Below, piece after piece: positions 57,731 through 64,000 of a DNA stretch of 64,000 nt (the stretch's first letter is position 1; every line of letters starts with the position of its first letter). This stretch comes from Balaenoptera acutorostrata. Taxonomy: Eukaryota > Chordata > Mammalia > Artiodactyla > Balaenopteridae. Below the pieces are notes generated by a model, which saw only the letters and a list, made by a program, of their open reading frames with translations, was not told the DNA's origin and ran no database searches. Made by a program: the position numbers and the translations under genes. The DNA lies in contig NC_080075.1 in the NCBI RefSeq assembly GCF_949987535.1, positions 45,567,536-45,631,535 of the forward strand, read 5' to 3'.

Positions 57731-58499
57731 TGTGATGCTCTTTGTGCACTGTAAAGTTCTGTGTAGCTATAAGAGATTGATATCACGATTGTTGTTTGCA
57801 GACCTAGTGATGTCCAGTCTGAGAGGCACAATGAGCTCTCCCCTTTGCTCCTACCCACTTCTTCGTTACAGCTTTGTACTAAAGCTCCTGAAGATGGATA
57901 GAGAGCCAAATTCCTTGGCTGCCTATTAAGTCAACAGCCACCAGATTTTATTCCTTTCTCAGCTGTTTTGCTTCTCAGGAGATTCCTGTAAGACAGAGGC
58001 ATTAATATGACATAGATGATTGTAAAAATAGCCCTCCCAGACCTCATAAAGGAACCCATGCTGGGACCCCATATAAGCTTAGTTCCCAAAGCTTAGGTCA
58101 GGATTTCTGTGTTTAACTTGTACCCAGAAATGCATTTTCATAAACAGAAATGAGAAGTCTTTCTTGAAAGTTACAATACACTGTTAGAATTAAAAGAAAC
58201 TAGAAGTAAACATTAAATAGAAGCTTAAATAGAAGGGTGTTTTCTTCCATCATGACTAGTAGGTAAGTAACTCTTCAAACGGCACTTACTACTGAAGAAA
58301 CCTCATTGAACGCCTCCTCATCTTCTTCCTTGTCTCTCCCTGCCTTTCCTTTTCTCCCTATCTCCCTCCCTTTCTCAGATACCTCTGTACTCACTTTTCA
58401 GGAAGGGCTATTGTATACGGGGTGGGGGGGGAAACTTTACAGCTTTGCCAAAGGGAACTGATTCTTCATTTTGATCCTGGCTAGCATCTCCCAGTTGGC
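57731..58499. other. unassigned sequence with a pyrimidine-rich tract
   Basis: About 770 bp. A CT-rich tract lies at 58318-58378. No repeat or gene recognised. Confidence 0.5.
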
Positions 58500-58870
58500 A
58501 GTGCTTTTACAGTGAAAGACAAAAGCAAAAACAAAGCTGCCTCAAGCCTTTTGCAGCAGGAATCCCAGCTGCAGGAATGAAAAATGCATTTCCCCCCCTC
58601 TGCTGTGAATGCCCGCATGCCAGGCCACCCCTCTATCTGCTCAGTTGCTCAGGCAAAGTGCCTTCCATTTTGGGAAGAACTGGCCTTCCTGTATCTATTG
58701 TCTTTGGTCTGTTTGCAAAGAGGTTTTTGCCTCTTAGGTTGACAAAGCTCTCGGGCTACTTGAGTTGCCAGTCTCCCAGGCAACCTTTTCACCGTTTATC
58801 CATGAAAAGAACACAAAGAGATAAATCCCCTGAAGCATTTGAAGGAATTCTGATCTTATGCACTATCTAG
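58500..58870. promoter_or_regulatory. repeat-free block, possible enhancer
   Basis: No transposon remnant seen. Contains the inverted repeat GTTGCC-9-GGCAAC (58764-58784), an aacaaag SOX-like site near 58529 and ggaatg TEAD-like sites. The frame 58577-58870 (97 codons) is unrecognised. The regulatory reading is a guess from motif content. Confidence 0.15.
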
Positions 58871-60552
58871 AATCTGGGATTAGGGATGATTGCCTACAGG
58901 CTCTCTTGAGTCTGAAAGGAACCCATTAGGTGGTTTCTAACTAGATCTTCTAACAACCCTCCCACTTGCCCAGGAAATGCCAACATGCCCTATGTCTGGT
59001 CTCAGCAAAGCAGCAAAGATCACCAACTTGTCTACAGAGCACTTCTTCATGTTCCTCAGAACATTGCTCTCTCTCTCTTCCCTTATCAACAGGGTTTATG
59101 ACACATAGCTTACACATAATAAAACTCAGCAAATATTGTTGATTTCAGAAAACAACATTCTGATTTGTTTTTTTAAGAACATTGGGTGTAGGGTAAGAGG
59201 TGGAGGATTTTCATTCTAAGTCTCATTTCAACTATGAAATTAAAACGTCTATAATAAATTTGTCTCTGTGAAAGTGATTTCACTAGAGAGTAGATGGAAG
59301 AAGGTTTTGAAGAGCAGGGGTATTCAGGCAGTGCCTCAGGGAAATAGTGAATGGAGGTAAAGTATGTGTCAGTCTTCTTTACTGGAAAGTAATTTGACAC
59401 TGAAGGATGAGAGATCTATTGTGGATAGGGGCTCTTATCTCATTTTCCCTGTTAGTCTCCGTGAGAGTTGCCCGAAGTATATTCCTTGGGGCAGTGATTC
59501 TGTGACCAGCATGAGAAACATTTTGGTCAGATGTTCTTGAGAAGCACTTGGTACTGGTTCTCCTTTCCATAGATTTGTAATGCGCTCTAGCCTATCAAAA
59601 GTCCTGTACTAAAGAAAACATTTTAACTTAATATTTCCTCAAATGCTGTTCACAGAAAGCCTTCTTTATGTGGTAAAAAATATAACACCCCATGGATCAA
59701 GTATCGGCTAATGTTGGTTTGCATCATCTCTTTCTAGGAGAGTTAAACCATCCCCAGTTTAGGCCATCGTCAAACAGCCAGTATCATAATCTGTTACAGA
59801 GGAACATGAGGCAGAATTCTGGAACAGGGTCAGGTTGAGGACAGATATATAGCCTCCTCCAGGGCAGGGGCAGCCTTCCCAGTCACAGAGCTCCAGGGAA
59901 GAGGTCGAGTCAGGAAGCAGGATCTTCAGTGGTATCAGCTCAGCCCAAGAAGACACATCTGAGACGACGGCAGTGCTGACTCTGACACAGCTCCTGCGGT
60001 GGGAGATGCCTGGCCTTCTCCACGTACTGACTTGCTTCGTGGGAAAGTGAGGAAATGCTTGCTGCCCACAGTTCCTTCTGAGGAATATGCAGGAACAATA
60101 AGACACATACCAATAGCAAACACAACCTGTTCAGATACCGTGGTAATCTATATCACCCTTGACACCCAGTCAAAACCTTGTAAAAGTATACATGTCTGGA
60201 ACTGTACTGCCTACCTTTTAACCTGTAAGAGTAGTATGTTTACTTGGTATGCGATTTGAGTGTTTCGGAAAGATACTAGTGAGGCTACTGACAGCCAAAC
60301 AATCTAAGTCTACACATAAGAGCAGAGGACAAATACACAAGCACATTCCGTAATGGTTCATATTCAAGGAGCTGGGCCGGGGTACTATTCACATATATGA
60401 ATAGCAATTGGCCACCAACCCAGTGGCCTCAGGTGGGCCCTTGCCATTGCCACTGGTATCTCCTTATAGCTGAAATAGCCAAGCTGCTCCTGTAACCCTG
60501 AAGCACAGGGGTTTCCCACATGAAACACCTCTTGACCAGGATCTTGGCTGAT
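58871..60552. other. unassigned sequence, 1.7 kb
   Basis: No repeat recognised. The minus frame 59759-60106 (115 codons) has no recognisable domain and overlaps two other minus frames and one plus frame. Confidence 0.45.
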
Positions 60553-60570
60553 GAAGAAGAGCCCAGAGGA

Positions 60571-60842
60571 CGGGACTTCCCTGGTGGTACAGTGGTTAAG
60601 AATCCACCTTCCATTGCTGGGGACACGGGTTCAAACCCTGGTCACGGAACTAAGATCCCACATGCCGCAGGACAACTAAGCCCATGCACCACAACTACTG
60701 AGCCCTAGCACCACAACTAGAGAGCCCATGTGCCACAACTAGAGAGAAGCCCGCGTGCCGCAATGAAGACCCTGCGCACTGCAATGAAGAAGACCCGACA
60801 TAGCCAAAAATAATAAATAAATAAATATTAAAAAAAAAAAAA
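60571..60842 (+). mobile_element. CHR-type SINE, different subtype
   Basis: Forward tRNA-Glu-derived SINE starting 'cgggacttccctggtggtac', with 'ggggacacgggttcaaaccc' and 'aactaagatcccacatgccg', then several diverged copies of a short 'ccacaactagagagcccatg' unit. It is flanked by an 18-bp target-site duplication with one mismatch (60553-60570 and 60843-60860). The internal units differ from the other five CHR copies, so it belongs to another subfamily, probably older. Confidence 0.93.
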
Positions 60843-60860
60843 GAAGAAGAACCCAGAGGA

Positions 60861-61284
60861 GGAGGGCTTCAGGGAATGGTCTTAGTTCAGCCCAAGGAGT
60901 TTTGTTTTTGTCTTTCAGTGTTTAGTAAGGAAATACTATTTGTATTAAGAGGGCTATCAATGGCTTACAAGTAAAGCATGTATCACCCAGTCTCCTGTCT
61001 CCTTCTGGGTCTGGTATTTTAATGAACTGTGTTTGTGTTTGTGTATAAAGAAAATGTAAACTTTGTTGCTCCATATCTCATAGGCTTGTTATTATGATGA
61101 AGATACTCTAATGCTTTGTGATCTGTAGAGCTTAGGAGGAAAACCTGAGGTTGATATATTTGGATGTGTGAAAACACATTTACAGATGGATACAAAGTTG
61201 TGATGTTCTTGTGCTAGGAGTGTGAGAGAGTCTGAGTGTGGAGTAAGGGTGCTCACATTGAATATGTGCCCATAGTATATTCTA
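60861..61284. other. unassigned sequence
   Basis: About 420 bp, nothing recognised. Confidence 0.5.
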
Positions 61285-61450
61285 CACAGTCTATATATGT
61301 TATTTTATTTAGAACTAATTTTATAGAGTAGAAACATAAACTTAGACTAATGGATGTACCTAAAATTAAAGGCAGTAGAAAGTAACAAAACTAGGATTTG
61401 GACCTGGACCCAGGACCACGTGTTCCGAAGCCCATGCTCTTTCTTCTGCT
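61285..61450 (+). mobile_element. MIR SINE
   Basis: 'tatgttattttatttagaac', 'tttatagagtagaaacataa', 'gtagaaagtaacaaaactag', 'gatttggacctggacccagg' and 'ccgaagcccatgctctttct' follow forward MIR. Confidence 0.65.
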
Positions 61451-62979
61451 CAACATGGACTGAATCCAGTTGGATTTTACTTTTTTATGTGTTCAGAGTC
61501 TGACCGTGATGATTTGAGGTCAGCAGGTGGTGGCTATGAGTCCTTTTCTTGCCATTCAGTGGCTCTGGTGGTTGGGCTGTTATTCATGGGCTGAATTGTC
61601 AAAAAAGCATCAAGAGTAGCCCTGGGAAGCTGGGCCTGGCAGTGAGCTACCGGCCTGTTTCTCTCTTGATGGGAGTCTCCTCATGTTCCTTCAGTACATT
61701 CTAACTTTGCTGGACTGTGTCTTTTTGCAAAACACTAATTCCTGGAGAGTTCTTGCTTCTAGACGTGGATGATATGACGATAAGAGATGATATCATTAAC
61801 CATGGCTCATAATCCAGGGAAGACGCAGAACTTGAGAGACAAGGGCTCAGCCTGGAGCTTTGACCCTGACCTAGGGTGCCCAGCCTTCACCTCTTATTCT
61901 AACAGTGTAAAGTGTTTTGAAGACTAAGCTCTTTGGTCCTATGGCCTTGAGATTTTAGTGTCTGTTGATTTTCTTGGGGGAAGGATCCATGCAAGGGTAA
62001 GAGAAGATGGGGCACAGTTAAGCGTTTAACAAGTCATAGACTGGGAATGACCTTTGAAGAAAGGTTCTGTTTAATTCAAAGAATTTGAGGTTGATGCTAT
62101 GATGTTTGACTTTAACTTGATTGAACAATGGACTGAAACCAAAAATTAGCTTGGAATTTGAGGTTAAAAGATAAAGGAGCAAAATTTGTAATGTGAAATT
62201 ATCACCTTTAAAATATCAGACTTGTCCAGTGATTTGTCTATTGCTTTTCTCTTAAGAGCAGATGTGTTTTGGGCTTTGACTCTCAGAGTTTATGATAAAA
62301 TATTCACTGGACATTCTTATTCACTGAGAAGGAAACTGATCATGCCTTTCTAGATTTTCATTTTAAAAGAAACTTCTCTGTCTAACATGGGTCACTTTTC
62401 ACTGTGCTTACAGCTCCCAGAGAAGCTATTCACTCAGGAGAGAAAAAGCATAGATGTGGTCTGAATATGGCCACTGGTCTGATTAATTTCCTGTTGTGTA
62501 CACATTATTCCTGAGGGCGCTGGTGTGATCACACTATCTGGATATGGGCTTTACTGTTTGGTTGGAGTGTAATAATCTCTGTAAGTTCAGGTTGATTATA
62601 AAAAGCAGGCAGAAAATGGCATGAAAATACCCTGTGGCAAGTGTATAATTCCAAGAGGAAAGTGAGGCATTTACAAAATACCTGTACGTTTCCCTCCAAA
62701 GTGGATTTACAATCCTACCCTCACCTACTAGGTGAGTCCTTTGTGAAGCCACCTGGGCCTTTAGCTTACTTTGCCCTCTACCATAGATGGATCAAGACCT
62801 TTAGGTTTGAGAACTCTATTCCTCTCCCCACAGTGATTCTGATACGCAGTATGCTTTCAAAGTCCTAGTCTAACGCTGGTATGTATTATGCCACAGAAGC
62901 AAACCATGGATGGGAAAAGATTTTGCAAGGAAAGAAATGATGCCTTTGGAGAGTTGATTTAACATTTCTGTGCTTGCTT
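61451..62979. other. unassigned sequence, 1.5 kb
   Basis: No repeat or gene recognised. Overlapping frames 62534-62752 (-) and 62641-62868 (+) are unrecognised. Confidence 0.5.
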
Positions 62980-63610
62980 CATTCATTCAATTGATATTCA
63001 AAGTTGTACTTTTCCATAGCCACTGTATACCTTAGATTCTGATAAGTGTTAGAGATAAAGAGATTAATTAGACACTGATCTTAACCTCACAAGGTTAGGG
63101 TAGACGAAATGTTACCATGCAGTATAGAATTGTTACACTGTGCTTAGGTAGTACAAAAGAGGGGGCCAGTAGAGATAGTGACTAAGTTGGACCTTTGCTA
63201 ATATTTTATGAAAATATAAATGAAATAGAACCTGTCAGATACAATTACAGACCATTTCCCCCCTTCTCACTCTCAATCTTCTCTCTAGTAGAGGAAACTG
63301 AGTCTGGAAGGACAAGTTAGAGTTAATCAAATACACCAATGGGAGCAAGTGTTCTAGACTGAGAAAATGGTATATATTAGGCATGGAAGTGCCACTAAGG
63401 TCAATATGGCTACCAAGTATGGGAGCTTGATGGGGAGGTGGCAAGTGTAGAGTCGGAGAGACAGATAACGAAGAACATCCATCTTTGGGATGTCGGTGAT
63501 GGGGAGCCATGGGGACGTATTAAACTTAAGAGAACGTAACAAGCAGATTTATATTTTAGAAAGATTATTCTAGCAGAAGGGTAAAGGAGGGAGTGGAGGG
63601 ACACCACTCT
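62980..63610 (+). mobile_element. LINE-2 3'-region copy
   Basis: 'cattcattcaattgatattc', 'ctgataagtgttagagataa', 'gaaagattattctagcagaa' and 'gtaaaggagggagtggaggg' follow the L2 3' region, including the segment before its 'gaccactctggctgctg' block. Minus frames 63235-63679 cross it in three phases and are shadows. Confidence 0.6.
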
Positions 63611-63639
63611 TACATTCTGGATAGAAATACCAAGGCTCT

Positions 63640-63704
63640 CAAACAGTGGTTCTCCATCCTGGCTGCATATTTGCATCACTTAGGGAGCTTTTAAAATCCT
63701 GATG
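63640..63704 (+). mobile_element. hAT-Charlie element, truncated
   Basis: 'cagtggttctccatcctggc', 'tgcatatttgcatcacttag', 'ggagcttttaaaatcctgat' form the left end of a MER5/MER58-like element. The remainder is replaced by L1 sequence from about 63705. Confidence 0.65.
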
Positions 63705-64000
63705 CTGGCCAGGACCAGACGGTTTTACTGGTGAATTCTACCAAATATTTAAAGAAGAATTAATGCCAATTCTCCTCACACTCTTCAAAAAAATTGAAGA
63801 GGAGGGTACACTCCGAAACTCATTTTACTAGGCCAGCATTATCCTGACACAAAAGTCAAGTAAGGACGCTATAAGAAAAGAAAACTATAGGCCAATATTC
63901 CTGACAAACATAAACTCTCAACAAAATACTAGCAAAATGAATTAAATAGTACATTAAAAGGATCATACACCACGGGCAAGTTGGAGTCATCCTTGGGATG
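63705..64000 (+). pseudogene. LINE-1 ORF2 fragment, runs off the window end
   Basis: 'gccaggaccagacggtttta', 'ctggtgaattctaccaaata', 'ttgaagaggagggtacactc', 'gaaaactataggccaatatt', 'ggatcatacaccacgggcaa' follow L1 ORF2 just upstream of the reverse transcriptase core. The same stretch occurs at about 8270-8580, so the two copies can be compared. The reading frame is broken by stops. The 3' part lies beyond the window. Confidence 0.85.

Noticed and set aside
59759..60106. 115-codon minus-strand frame as an exon
   Set aside because: No recognised domain and no clear splice signals, and several other frames overlap it.

Overview
The window is mammalian nuclear DNA, most likely from a cetacean (whale, dolphin or porpoise). 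The main clue is six copies of the long CHR-type tRNA-Glu-derived SINE, plus the LINE-1 3' end typical of cetacean genomes (17876-18144). I saw no BovB LINE or Bov-tA SINE, which a ruminant would be expected to carry. Old eutherian repeats (MIR, L2, MLT1, MER5, MER20, Tigger, ERVL) are present throughout. I recognised no intact protein-coding gene and no functional RNA gene. The window looks like gene-poor intergenic or intronic DNA, and nearly all open frames are chance frames or lie inside retroelements.

Layout. 1-5480: an MLT1-type LTR, an old L1 fragment holding a CHR SINE, a second CHR SINE in the opposite orientation, one exon-like segment with good splice signals (3588-3709), an L2 copy split by a MIR, and a MIR3-like piece. 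6730-7370: a hAT-Charlie fragment and an MLT1 LTR. 7600-10670: a scrambled LINE-1 cluster made of a 3' end, a (TA)28 tract, broken ORF2, a 5'-region piece and two older 3' ends. 11990-15400: an eroded ERVL (class III) provirus on the minus strand. 16390-18230: MER5-like elements, one split by a cetacean L1 3' end with clear target-site duplications. 18890-20890: MIRs and an L2 reverse-transcriptase remnant. 20890-30040: mostly unassigned AT-rich sequence with an L1 3' end and a small GC-rich spot near 27650. 30039-34852: MER20, two CHR SINEs, L2 and MIR. 35490-40258: a long internally deleted old L1 that hosts a CHR SINE, a hAT element and a Tigger element. 40260-45590: mostly unassigned. 45591-51450: an MLT1-like LTR, an ERV-type LTR, L2 and MIR pieces, possible CTCF-like motifs and a repeat-free block that could be regulatory. 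51450-60570: mainly unassigned, with MIR pieces and CA microsatellites. 60571-64000: an older-type CHR SINE, MIR, L2, a hAT fragment and an L1 ORF2 that runs off the window end.

I found no strong candidate for a new biological system. The observations I rate highest are: an exact 29-bp match between 47631-47659 and 50424-50452, where the second copy interrupts an L2 element; the exon-like segment at 3588-3709; an inverted CHR SINE pair at 1298-2413; and several nested insertions whose order can be read from the sequence. All family names come from recalled consensus sequences without database support, so element ends are approximate except where a target-site duplication fixes them.
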